Of a stretch of DNA of 12,743 nt, positions 6,013 to 12,743 are shown one piece after another. Position numbers and translations under genes: made by a program. Source of the stretch: Betaproteobacteria bacterium (GTDB lineage: Bacteria; Pseudomonadota; Gammaproteobacteria; Burkholderiales; CAIKXV01); the NCBI GenBank assembly GCA_947456915.1, contig CANGUQ010000059.1:1-12743 (forward strand). The letters are read 5' to 3'. Each line of letters starts with the position of its first letter. Within the stretch, counting starts at the first letter, position 1. Below the pieces are notes generated by a model, which searched no databases, was not told the DNA's origin, and saw nothing but the letters and a program-made list of their open reading frames with translations.

Positions 6013-8259
6013 ATGGCAAAGTGGCGCGGTCTGTGGTTCTTCGGCGTGATCTGCGGGATCCTTCACGCGTGCATGGCGCAGGCCGCGACCACCCTGCGGC
6101 TGTCGGCGATTGCCGACAGCAGCATGATGAGTGAGTCTGAAGCGATCGCAGACGGCGCTGGCCCGCACATCTGGGTCGGGCAGACGGTTGGCGGGGTCTA
6201 CCGGCGCGCGATGCTGCGCTTCGATCTGTCCGCGATCGAGCCGGGAAGTGTGGTGCTCGGCGCGCGGCTCACCGTCTTCATGTCGAAGACGATCCACCCT
6301 GGACGGATGATCGCCGTACATCGGCTGGTGTCTTCATGGGGCGAGGGCAGCTCCTCAGGCGGTTCGGGCGGAGCGGGAAGCACTGCCGGCTTTCTTGATT
6401 CGACCTGGGGCTGGCGCTTCTACGGTCCGCGCATACCGTGGGCTACGCGCGGTGGCGACTATCTCTCTGCGCCCAGCGCTTCGCGGCGAGTCGAGGTGGC
6501 TGGAGCGCCGTACGAGTGGTCGTCTCCGCAGATGATTGCCGACGTGCAGGGCTGGATCGATCGCCCGATCTCGAACGCCGGTTGGATCATGATCGGCGAC
6601 GAGGCCAGCCCGAGTGCCATGCGGTTCGACAGCCGCAGCGCCGGAGGCAATCCGCCGCTCCTCGAGCTGGACATCCTCCCGCCGGCCCCGGCGGTACCGT
6701 CTCCGTTCCAGACGCCGGAACTCACCGTTCATCTTGGCGGTGGTGATGGAGCCCAGCATCTGCTCGGTGCACTCGCCGTGTCGCTGTTGCGCAGCGACGT
6801 CGATCCCGTGCTCGGGCGATTCGCGGTCCATACCTTTCTCGACGACGGTCAGACCCCGGGTGTTTTCGACGATGACGGGAATCAGTTCCGCGCCTACTAT
6901 GGCGTGATGCGAAGCGACGCGGACATCACACCCGATCTGCGCGGTCGCCGCGTGCTGCTGGTTCATCGTGTACGCGGTGGCTCGCTCTCCGGCGTCACCG
7001 CGGTTGCGCGCGGGCAAGCGCTGCAGACGTTGCCGGTGACCACTGCCACGTGCACCGCGCAGCCGATCGCTGGCAGCCGTCGCTGCGCGGTTGCCGGGGT
7101 CGATCCGGGGGAGGGCGCAGCAACCGGTGCCGAGGTCATTCCGGATTTCGGCGCATCCGATGTACCGCTCGCTGCATACAAGGCGCCATTGAACATCGCG
7201 GCAGGACAGACGCAACTCACACCAGGGGAGCAGCAGCGCCTGGCGGTCCGCGACAGTGTCACCGTCATGCACGCAGTGGTTGCAACCAGCAACGTGCCGG
7301 CCTCTACATTCTTCAGCCGCGCTCTGTACGGAGCGATCCTCACCGGGCAGATTCCCGACTGGAGAGGGGTCGATCCCGCAATTACCAGCGGGCACACGCA
7401 GATGGTGATCTGCCGAGGGCATCCGGGCTCGGGCGTGCAGGCGAGCTACAACCACCACTTCAACCACTTCCCCTGCCAGTTCGGCAGTCTGGGTGGTACC
7501 GGTACTCAGGTACCTGCCCGGATGACCGACAGTTCCACGTTCGTCGTGAACGGGGGCGTGTGGCCGATTGCCGACGCGTCGAGCCCGGGTACCGGGGGCA
7601 CGCGCGGCAACCCGCGCCTGATCGATCCCGCGGACGGTTTCACCGTCATCGAGAATCCCACGCAGGGCGGCGTACGCATGTGCCTTGCGCGCGCTGTCAG
7701 CGGCGGGGATTACGACTTCGTTTCCAGCGACGGCGTTGCGTACCGTGTGCGTTTCGGTGCGCGAACCGGGAGTGACACGGGTTATCGTGCGGTAGGCGTG
7801 CTCTCGCTTGACAGTCTCGGCACTGCACTGCCGCCTCTGCCCGGCGTAGATTCGAGCGAGGAGGCTGGCCGCTGGAGCTTTCGTGCCCTTGATGGCGCTA
7901 GCGTGTACCGTACAACCGCGTTCGATCCGGCCGCTGCGGCGTTTGCCGCAATCGGCGGCGGCGTCATGCCATCGCTGGCGGAGTTGCGGTCGGGGGCATG
8001 GGCCCTGTCCTCGGATCTTGTTTTTCTGTACCGAGTCCAGCCTGCGGGCGTGGCGCTGCCGCTTGCGGCCGATGCGCTCAAGCTCGCTTACGTGGACGCT
8101 TTCATCCGGCGCATGTCCGACCCCGGCGCGCTCGCTTCCCTGCCCAGCGTAGCCCGGTTCGCGGCTGCAGTGCGACCGGATGTCGCCGGTCCGCTGGACA
8201 GCGCCGCTCGCGCGAGCCGCATGGGCAACCTCTGCGCACCCCTCACGTTTTTCCGTTGA
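6013..8259 (+). CDS. Exported DNRLRE-like / PstS-like phosphate-binding fusion protein
   Basis: A 748-residue protein with two recognisable parts. After a signal peptide (1-24, AQA/A), residues 26-222 resemble a DNRLRE-type beta domain: TTLRLSAIADSSM, then RRAMLRFDLSAI-PGSVVLGARLTVF (64-89), and a closing ADVQGWI and PPLLELDI. DNRLRE domains occur in secreted and wall-associated proteins. A Pro-rich linker (223-233) leads to a PstS-like periplasmic binding domain (about 236-705): HLGGGDGAQHLLGAL, DFGASDVPLAAY (378-389), SRALYGAILTGQIPDW (435-450) and MVICRGHPGSGVQASYNHHF (464-483), matching the PstS order of fold landmarks and phosphate-loop positions. Six cysteines (347, 358, 467, 488, 557, 741) suggest disulfides. 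LHAC at 17-20 is a poor lipobox because of the His, so a lipoprotein is possible but less likely. No C-terminal anchor is present. It starts two bases after the VPLPA gene. Phosphate or phosphate-ester capture is inferred; no Pst transporter is nearby. Confidence 0.82.
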   Translation: MAKWRGLWFFGVICGILHACMAQAATTLRLSAIADSSMMSESEAIADGAGPHIWVGQTVGGVYRRAMLRFDLSAIEPGSVVLGARLTVFMSKTIHPGRMIAVHRLVSSWGEGSSSGGSGGAGSTAGFLDSTWGWRFYGPRIPWATRGGDYLSAPSASRRVEVAGAPYEWSSPQMIADVQGWIDRPISNAGWIMIGDEASPSAMRFDSRSAGGNPPLLELDILPPAPAVPSPFQTPELTVHLGGGDGAQHLLGALAVSLLRSDVDPVLGRFAVHTFLDDGQTPGVFDDDGNQFRAYYGVMRSDADITPDLRGRRVLLVHRVRGGSLSGVTAVARGQALQTLPVTTATCTAQPIAGSRRCAVAGVDPGEGAATGAEVIPDFGASDVPLAAYKAPLNIAAGQTQLTPGEQQRLAVRDSVTVMHAVVATSNVPASTFFSRALYGAILTGQIPDWRGVDPAITSGHTQMVICRGHPGSGVQASYNHHFNHFPCQFGSLGGTGTQVPARMTDSSTFVVNGGVWPIADASSPGTGGTRGNPRLIDPADGFTVIENPTQGGVRMCLARAVSGGDYDFVSSDGVAYRVRFGARTGSDTGYRAVGVLSLDSLGTALPPLPGVDSSEEAGRWSFRALDGASVYRTTAFDPAAAAFAAIGGGVMPSLAELRSGAWALSSDLVFLYRVQPAGVALPLAADALKLAYVDAFIRRMSDPGALASLPSVARFAAAVRPDVAGPLDSAARASRMGNLCAPLTFFR

Positions 8260-8384
8260 CCGGTGCTTGGGCCCGCCCGGAGTGGCGGCCGTACCGCGCG
8301 TGCGTCAGGGTGCTGGGAGATCCTCGCGAGAAGGATTCAAGAAAGAGCGCAAGCGACCGATAAAGCGGGACGATGTTCACTCAG

Positions 8385-8416
8385 GGTGGTGGCGACTGCC
8401 AGGTCCGAACACCACC
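8385..8416 (+). other. Structured 3' region before the terminator
   Basis: GGTGGTG (8385-8391) is complementary to CACCACC (8410-8416), and an alternative stem CTGCC/GGCAG overlaps it (about 8396-8425). The segment lies between the end of the PstS-like fusion gene and the intrinsic terminator, in a 277-base gap (8260-8536) in which I find no protein gene. Also in that gap is CTCGCGAG, an 8-base palindrome flanked by ATCCT/AGGAT. It may be a structured 3' untranslated region or a small RNA; no known RNA family was recognised. Confidence 0.25.
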
Positions 8417-8439
8417 GCTGGGCAGCCCCGCGGCTTCAG

Positions 8440-8473
8440 GGGGAGCATCGCAAGATGCTCCCCTTTCTCATTT
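8440..8473 (+). terminator. Rho-independent terminator of the phoX-side operon
   Basis: Bases 8440-8449 pair perfectly with 8454-8463 around a GCAA tetraloop of the stable GNRA class (GGGGAGCATC / GATGCTCCCC), followed by the T-rich tail TTTCTCATTT. The tail shows + strand direction; the other side has no T-run. It ends the transcript carrying the PstS-like fusion about 180 bases after its stop codon and protects the converging dsbC gene. Confidence 0.85.
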
Positions 8474-8536
8474 CCGTCCCCCCGGTGCCCAGTCTTTCGC
8501 TGCGCTGAATGCTGGAGAACGTATCCCCCCGCCGCT

Positions 8537-9292
8537 CTACTTCGGCGAACGCTTGACCGAATCGAGCAACTCGTCGATCCGTGCCGCTGGAAGCCCACCC
8601 ACCACGCGGCGGCCGTCACCCAGGAACAGCGTCGGAGTGCCTTCGACGTTGAGCTTTTCGGCGAGTCCGACAGTGCGTTCGACCGGCGTTTCGCAGTCGG
8701 CGGGCGCTGCTGCTGGCGCGATGCCCGAGCGCATCCAGCGCTCCCATGCGCCGTTACGATCCGGGCTGCACCAGATCGCGCGGGCCCGCGTGGTCGAGTC
8801 CGGCGCGACGATCGGCAGCAGGAACGTATAGATCGTCACGTTATCGAGCTTGGCGAGCTCCACAGCCAGCTTCTGGCAGAACCCGCAGTTCGGATCTTCG
8901 AACGTCACGAGCGTGCGCTCTCCCTTGCCGATCACCTTCCTGAGCGCGAGGTGCAGAGGAAGGACCCCGAAGTCGATCGGACCTTCGCGCAGTGCCTGCA
9001 GTTCCTGCTGCCGGTCGCCGGTCACGTTTGCCCCAGTCTTCAGGTCTACCAATACGCCCTGCAGGAGGAAGGTGAACGCCTTGTCCACGTACAGGATGGG
9101 ACCCGCGCTCACGATGACTTCGTACAGGCCTCCGTACGGCAGCGCGCGCACGCTCTCCACGCGTGCCTTGGGGTAGCGCGCCTCGAACGCCCGCCTGATC
9201 TGCACCTCCTGGGCGAATGCAGATGGCAACGCGAAGGCAGCGGCCAGGGAAAGAACCGGCAGGGTCGGGATGAAGGGCAAGTAACGTGGCAT
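8537..9292 (-). CDS. dsbC: DsbC-type thiol:disulfide interchange protein
   Basis: A 251-residue periplasmic protein with a signal peptide (residues 1-27, AFA/Q), an N-terminal dimerisation region (28-90; GLYEVIV and LYVDKAF-FLLQG are typical DsbC blocks) and a thioredoxin-fold catalytic domain. The active site is CGFC (C136-C139), against the usual CGYC. The cis-proline is in GTPTLF (P220), and a second cysteine pair (C175, C200) matches the structural disulfide of DsbC. It isomerises wrong disulfides in exported proteins. The start at 9292 has no clear ribosome-binding site, but it gives a good signal peptide. It converges on the operon whose last product has six cysteines and diverges from the type II secretion genes, whose substrates fold in the periplasm before export. 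A functional link to these is inferred. DsbG is less likely given the short length and DsbC-like second disulfide. Confidence 0.92.
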   Translation of the reverse strand: MPRYLPFIPTLPVLSLAAAFALPSAFAQEVQIRRAFEARYPKARVESVRALPYGGLYEVIVSAGPILYVDKAFTFLLQGVLVDLKTGANVTGDRQQELQALREGPIDFGVLPLHLALRKVIGKGERTLVTFEDPNCGFCQKLAVELAKLDNVTIYTFLLPIVAPDSTTRARAIWCSPDRNGAWERWMRSGIAPAAAPADCETPVERTVGLAEKLNVEGTPTLFLGDGRRVVGGLPAARIDELLDSVKRSPK

Positions 9293-9361
9293 GGGTGGCG
9301 ATCGGAGTCGTCAGGGCGGAAACGCGTTCGGCGCACAGCGCGCCTTTGTGATCGTTGATGT

Positions 9362-9372
9362 TGCGTGACGCA
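9362..9372. promoter_or_regulatory. Palindrome TGCGTGACGCA in the dsbC/gspG gap
   Basis: An 11-base dyad (TGCGT-G-ACGCA) lies 70 bases upstream of dsbC and about 150 bases upstream of gspG in the 232-base divergent region. It is short but perfect and well placed for a shared operator. No sigma-70 promoter could be assigned with confidence on either strand, though TAATCT on the minus strand (complement of 9372-9377) is a possible -10 element for dsbC. Confidence 0.2.
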
Positions 9373-9429
9373 GATTACGGTTGTGCGCGTGAGAGCGAGG
9401 ATGGGCGTCGTGATCGAACCGAAACATTG

Positions 9430-9447
9430 ATGACACACGCACGACAC
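9430..9447. promoter_or_regulatory. PHO-box-like direct repeat upstream of gspG
   Basis: ATGACAC (9430-9436) and ACGACAC (9441-9447) are direct repeats with an 11-base period and 4-base spacer. This is the architecture of PhoB sites, whose reverse-complement consensus is ATGACAG-N4-ATGACAG; the halves match it at 6 of 7 and 5 of 7 positions. The spacer is GC-rich (ACGC) rather than AT-rich, which counts against it. It sits 78 bases before the gspG start and 138 bases before dsbC. Confidence 0.3.
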
Positions 9448-9524
9448 ATGGTGCAGCGGATACTCCGACGTTGGCTGGTACCGAGGCGGCAGGTGCCGTC
9501 TCGCAGGGACGCACAGGAAGCTGT

Positions 9525-9962
9525 ATGCGGATCAATCAGATGGACGTCGCGCGCCGGGCCGTGGGCCGTGGGTTCACGCTGCTCGAGTTGCTGGTGGTGA
9601 TGGTGATCATCGGCTTGCTGGCGGGGTACGTCGGCCCACGCTACTTTGCGCAGGTCGGCAAGTCCGAGGTGAAGGTGGCACGGGCCCAGATCGACGCGTT
9701 CGAGAAGGCGCTCGATCAGTACAGGCTCGACACCGGCCGCTATCCGACCACCGAGCAGGGCCTCAATGCGCTGCTCACCCGCCCGGCGAACGAGCCGAGG
9801 TGGCAGGGGCCCTATCTGCGCAAAGGCGTTCCCCTGGATCCGTGGGGCAATCCCTACCAGTACCGGTCACCGGGCGAGAAGACCGACTACGACCTGCTCT
9901 CGCTGGGGAAGGACGGGCAGCCGGGCGGAAGCGGCGAAAGCGCAGATCTGGGCAACAACTGA
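9525..9962 (+). CDS. gspG: Type II secretion major pseudopilin GspG
   Basis: A 145-residue class III prepilin. The leader MRINQMDVARRAVGRG (1-16) ends in the prepilin-peptidase site G/FTLLE with Glu at mature position 5, followed by a hydrophobic helix (LLVVMVIIGLLAGYVG). The globular part has GspG hallmarks: RYPTTEQGLNALL, GPYLRKGVPLDPWGNPYQY, and a Gly/Asp-rich calcium loop (SLGKDGQPGGSG) near the C-terminus. It forms the periplasmic pseudopilus that pushes folded substrates through the outer-membrane secretin. The start at 9525 has AGGA six to seven bases away from ATG and gives a normal leader length; the open frame to 9471 would put 34 residues before the cleavage site. It is first of a tight G-F-E block, the reverse of the common E-F-G order. 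T4P pilin is excluded by the GspG calcium loop and WGNPY motif. Confidence 0.96.
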   Translation: MRINQMDVARRAVGRGFTLLELLVVMVIIGLLAGYVGPRYFAQVGKSEVKVARAQIDAFEKALDQYRLDTGRYPTTEQGLNALLTRPANEPRWQGPYLRKGVPLDPWGNPYQYRSPGEKTDYDLLSLGKDGQPGGSGESADLGNN

Positions 9963-9967
9963 CCCTG

Positions 9968-11170
9968 ATGCGCTACGCAGTCAAAGCTCTGGATGCCGCC
10001 GGTGCCATCACCTCGCTGGAGGTTGACGCCGCGGGCTTGCGAGAAGCAGACCGATACGCCCGGGATCGCGGGCTGCTGCCGCTCTCTGTGCGGCGGGCTG
10101 GAGCCAGCGGAGTCGGGCTCGGCCGCTGGCTGCCGAAGCGCCGCCATCGATTCCTGCTGGTGCAGTTCAGCCAGGAGCTTCTGGCTCTGCTCGATTCCGG
10201 CATTTCGCTGGTGGAGGCGATCGAGACGCTTGCCGAGAAGGAATCGCGCCCGGAAGCGCGCGGTCTCCTTCTCGACCTGCGCCGACTGCTCGGCGAGGGC
10301 AAGGCGCTGTCGTCGGCGCTCGACCAGCATCCGGTCGCGTTTCCGCCACTGTACGTGGCCGCAGTCCGGGCTGCGGAGCGCTCGGGGGCTCTGCCCGAGG
10401 CGCTGACGCGCTACGTCGCCTATCAGAACCAGCTCGACGTCGTGCGCAAGAAGGTGGTAGCGGCGTTGATCTATCCGGTCCTGCTCCTGGTCGTCGGCAC
10501 GCTGGTGACCCTGTTTCTGCTCGGTTACGTGGTACCGCGCTTTGCCTTCATCTACGATGAAATGGGCAATGACCTGCCGTGGCTGTCGCGCGCGCTGCTT
10601 GTGCTCGGGCGAGCGGTAGGGGAATGGGGGGGCTGGATCGCGGTGGGTGCGGCCGCGTCGTGCGCGGCGATCGCGTGGGTGCTGGCGCGAGCGCAGACCC
10701 GCCGCGCTCTCGAGCTGCTGCTGTGGCGCATGCCGGGTGTGGGTGAGCGCCTGCGCATCTATCAGCTTGCCCGCTTCTACCGGACAGTGAGCATGCTGCT
10801 GCGTGGCGGAACGCCCGCGGTGCGCGCATTCGACATGGTCGGCGGACTGCTGCAGCCCTCGCTGCGTGCAGCCCTGTCGGGGGCGGCGCTTCGCATCAGA
10901 GAAGGGCAACCGATGTCGGCGGCGCTGGCCGAGCATGGCCTGACCAGTCCGGTTGCGCTGCGCATGTTGCGCGTGGGCGAGCGTACCGGGCGCATGGGCG
11001 ACATGATGGAACGTATCGCGGTCTTCCATGACGACGAGATGGCGCGTTTCGTCGAGTGGTTCACTCGCTTGTTCGAGCCGCTGCTCATGACTGTCGTAGG
11101 GCTGGTGATCGGATTGATCGTCGTCCTGATGTACCTCCCGATCTTCGAGCTCGCCGGGAGCGTTCAATGA
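9968..11170 (+). CDS. gspF: Type II secretion inner-membrane platform protein GspF
   Basis: A 400-residue protein of standard GspF length with two tandem T2SSF domains. The first (about 62-190) contains FSQELLALLDSGISLVEAIE (67-86) and ends in a membrane helix ALIYPVLLLVVGTLVTLFLLG; the second (about 265-390) contains ARFYRTVSMLLRGGTPAVRA (268-287), VGERTGRMGDMM (336-347) and the final helix LLMTVVGLVIGLIVVLMYLP. A middle helix lies at about 220-240. GspF links the ATPase GspE to the pseudopilus. The ATG at 9968 is five bases after the gspG stop and lacks a clear ribosome-binding site, so it probably depends on translational coupling. Its TGA overlaps the gspE ATG. PilC of type IV pili is the main alternative, but the gspG neighbour favours secretion. 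Confidence 0.95.
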   Translation: MRYAVKALDAAGAITSLEVDAAGLREADRYARDRGLLPLSVRRAGASGVGLGRWLPKRRHRFLLVQFSQELLALLDSGISLVEAIETLAEKESRPEARGLLLDLRRLLGEGKALSSALDQHPVAFPPLYVAAVRAAERSGALPEALTRYVAYQNQLDVVRKKVVAALIYPVLLLVVGTLVTLFLLGYVVPRFAFIYDEMGNDLPWLSRALLVLGRAVGEWGGWIAVGAAASCAAIAWVLARAQTRRALELLLWRMPGVGERLRIYQLARFYRTVSMLLRGGTPAVRAFDMVGGLLQPSLRAALSGAALRIREGQPMSAALAEHGLTSPVALRMLRVGERTGRMGDMMERIAVFHDDEMARFVEWFTRLFEPLLMTVVGLVIGLIVVLMYLPIFELAGSVQ

Positions 11171-12743
11171 AGTCGGGGGATGACTTCGAGCGTAGCCAGG
11201 CTGGGGTCGACTCGAGCCTTGTCCATGCTGCACGCGTGCTGGCGCGGCAGTCGGGTCGACCATGGCTCGAATGCCTGGAAGAATCGCTTCAGCTGCCGGG
11301 CGACGCGTTCACCGAGAAGCTGGCGTCTGCGGTACGACTGCCGGCGATGGGTATCGCCGAATTGAACGCAATGCAGCCTGCGTTCGACCTGCTGCCGCTG
11401 GCGGAGGCCGCGCGGCGGCAGTGCCTGTGGCTGCGTGACGCCGCGGGCGCGGTGCATGCGGTCATTGCGGACCCGCTCGACTTCGAGCTGCGTGCATGGG
11501 CACTCGAGCAGGCGAACGAGCGCAGGCTCGAGGGCCTTCGCTGGACTCTTGCCGCGCGTGGCGACCTGGCCGCACTGTTCACCCGCTTCGAGGAGGGCGC
11601 GCGCGCGATGGACAGCGTGCTCATCGAGGCAGGGTCGCGCGTGAGCGACGATACCCACCTGGAGGATCTGTCGCTGACGCGCATCAGCGAGAACACCTCG
11701 CCGGTAGTGAAGCTGGTCAATTCGACACTTTACGATGCGCTGCGGGCAGGCGCGAGCGACATCCACCTCGAGACGGGACAGAACGGCCTTGGCATCAAGT
11801 ACCGCGTCGATGGCGTGCTGGCCGCGATCGGCGCGATGCCGGGGTCGGATACCGCCGAACAGGTGATCTCGCGCATCAAGGTGATGTCGGAACTCGACAT
11901 AGCGGAGCGGCGTGTCCCGCAGGACGGACGCTTCAAGGTGGGGCTGCGCGGGCGCGAGATCGACATCCGTGTATCGGTGATGCCCAGCATATTCGGCGAG
12001 GATGCGGTGCTTCGTATCCTCGACAAGCAGAGTCTGTCTGATCAGTTGCGCGGACTTCGTCTTGACAGCCTGGGCTTCGATGGCGGGTCGATGGCGGCGA
12101 TCAGGCGCATGGCAGCCGAGCCCTACGGCATGCTGCTGGTTACCGGGCCTACCGGCAGCGGAAAGACCACGACGCTGTATGCGGCGCTGAGCGAGATCAA
12201 TCACGGCCACGACAAGATCATCACCATCGAAGATCCAGTCGAGTACCAGCTGCCCGGCGTGCTCCAGATACCGGTGAACGAAAAGAAGGGCCTTTCGTTC
12301 GCACGCGGACTGCGCTCGATCCTGCGCCACGACCCCGACAAGATCATGGTCGGAGAGATCCGTGATGCAGAGACGGCGCAGATCGCGATCCAGGCGGCAC
12401 TGACCGGACATCTGGTGTTCACCACCGTTCACGCGAACAACGTGTTCGACGTGATCGGACGCTTCACCCACATGGGAGTCGATCCGTACAGCTTCGTCTC
12501 GGCGTTGAACGGCATCGTCGCCCAGCGGCTGATTCGCGTGAACTGCACGCATTGCCTTGCCCAGGTGCAGCCGGACGCACAACTGCTCGCGGACTCGGGA
12601 ATCGACGCCCGCGAAGCTTCCGGCTACGCATTCGCTGCTGGCAGCGGCTGCGGACAATGCCGCGGCAGCGGCTATCGCGGACGGCGGGCGATCGCCGAGC
12701 TGCTCACGCTCGATGACGAGTTGCGCGAACTGATCACGACCCG
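11167..12743 (+). CDS. gspE: Type II secretion ATPase GspE (3' end cut by window)
   Basis: The ATG at 11167 overlaps the gspF stop as ATGA, with GGGAG six bases upstream. The frame is open to the right edge, giving 525 residues; a few tens are probably missing. GspE hexamers power pseudopilus assembly at the inner membrane. An N-terminal GspE-N-like region (about 1-155) precedes SPVVKLVNSTLYDAL and ASDIHLE. The ATPase core has Walker A GPTGSGKTTT (327-336), an Asp-box ITIEDPVEY, Walker B IMVGEIRD (393-400), a His-box TGHLVFTTVHANN and IVAQRLIR. A zinc site is formed by CTHC (460-463) and CGQC (495-498), as in GspE and PilB. The FDVIGRFTHMGVDPYSF stretch and the divergent N-terminus suggest a non-Xcp-like lineage. 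PilB is less likely given gspG, but cannot be excluded from this gene alone. Confidence 0.94.
   Translation, partial: MKSGDDFERSQAGVDSSLVHAARVLARQSGRPWLECLEESLQLPGDAFTEKLASAVRLPAMGIAELNAMQPAFDLLPLAEAARRQCLWLRDAAGAVHAVIADPLDFELRAWALEQANERRLEGLRWTLAARGDLAALFTRFEEGARAMDSVLIEAGSRVSDDTHLEDLSLTRISENTSPVVKLVNSTLYDALRAGASDIHLETGQNGLGIKYRVDGVLAAIGAMPGSDTAEQVISRIKVMSELDIAERRVPQDGRFKVGLRGREIDIRVSVMPSIFGEDAVLRILDKQSLSDQLRGLRLDSLGFDGGSMAAIRRMAAEPYGMLLVTGPTGSGKTTTLYAALSEINHGHDKIITIEDPVEYQLPGVLQIPVNEKKGLSFARGLRSILRHDPDKIMVGEIRDAETAQIAIQAALTGHLVFTTVHANNVFDVIGRFTHMGVDPYSFVSALNGIVAQRLIRVNCTHCLAQVQPDAQLLADSGIDAREASGYAFAAGSGCGQCRGSGYRGRRAIAELLTLDDELRELITT

Noticed and set aside
6061..6075. Lipoprotein signal LHAC in the PstS-like fusion
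   Set aside because: His at the -2 position is atypical for a lipobox, and a good signal-peptidase I site (AQA/A) lies just after it.
5012..7467. Minus-strand frames of 335 and 370 codons
   Set aside because: They lie antisense to phoX, the VPLPA gene and the PstS-like fusion, with no family signature or suitable start context.
8396..8426. Resemblance to the SRP RNA core (CAGGTCCG ... GCAGCC)
   Set aside because: The spacing between the two boxes is too long, the GGAAGG element is absent, and the flanking helix is not found.
9887..12657. Two minus-strand frames of 458 and 497 codons
   Set aside because: Both are antisense to gspF and gspE; composition is His/Arg/Gln-rich and neither has recognisable domains. 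Long antisense frames are usual in GC-rich coding DNA.
1..12743. CRISPR arrays, tRNA/rRNA genes, insertion sequences
   Set aside because: No regularly spaced repeats, no tRNA or rRNA signature, and no transposase or terminal inverted repeats were seen on either strand.

Overview
The window is GC-rich throughout, with dense coding on both strands and long antisense open frames typical of high-GC DNA. It reads as a chromosomal segment of a proteobacterium. A betaproteobacterium is the best guess, because it combines a Bug/TctC solute-binding protein beside an MmgE/PrpD enzyme, a VPLPA-type PEP-CTERM surface protein, a DsbC isomerase and a gspG-gspF-gspE type II secretion block. This assignment rests on gene families only. 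I see no rRNA, tRNA, CRISPR array, transposase or att site.

Left part (1-2932): the C-terminal end of a CobW-family GTPase/metallochaperone on the + strand faces two minus-strand genes. These are a Bug/TctC periplasmic substrate-binding protein (first transcribed) and an MmgE/PrpD-family protein. They probably form a small organic-acid uptake and catabolism unit. A 297-base divergent intergenic region with two inverted repeats separates it from the central operon.

Central part (3230-8259, + strand): a Tat-exported PhoX-type alkaline phosphatase is followed by a 105-base gap (before the preferred start of the next gene) holding two strong tandem hairpins. Then come a small VPLPA-CTERM surface protein and, two bases after its stop, a 748-residue exported protein. 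That protein fuses an N-terminal DNRLRE-like beta domain to a PstS-like phosphate-binding domain. A rho-independent terminator lies about 180 bases after this last gene. All three products are exported and at least two have phosphate-related folds, so the set looks like a phosphate-acquisition module at the cell surface or outside the cell.

Right part (8537-12743): a minus-strand DsbC-type disulfide isomerase converges on the central operon. It diverges from gspG, gspF and gspE, which encode the major pseudopilin, inner-membrane platform and ATPase of a type II secretion system, arranged G-F-E and tightly coupled; gspE runs off the right edge. A PHO-box-like direct repeat lies in the dsbC/gspG gap.

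The working hypothesis, which is inference, is that the phosphatase, the PstS-like fusion, the VPLPA protein, the isomerase and the secretion machinery belong to one phosphate-responsive export system. This would be comparable in logic to the Hxc type II systems that export alkaline phosphatases in Pseudomonas.
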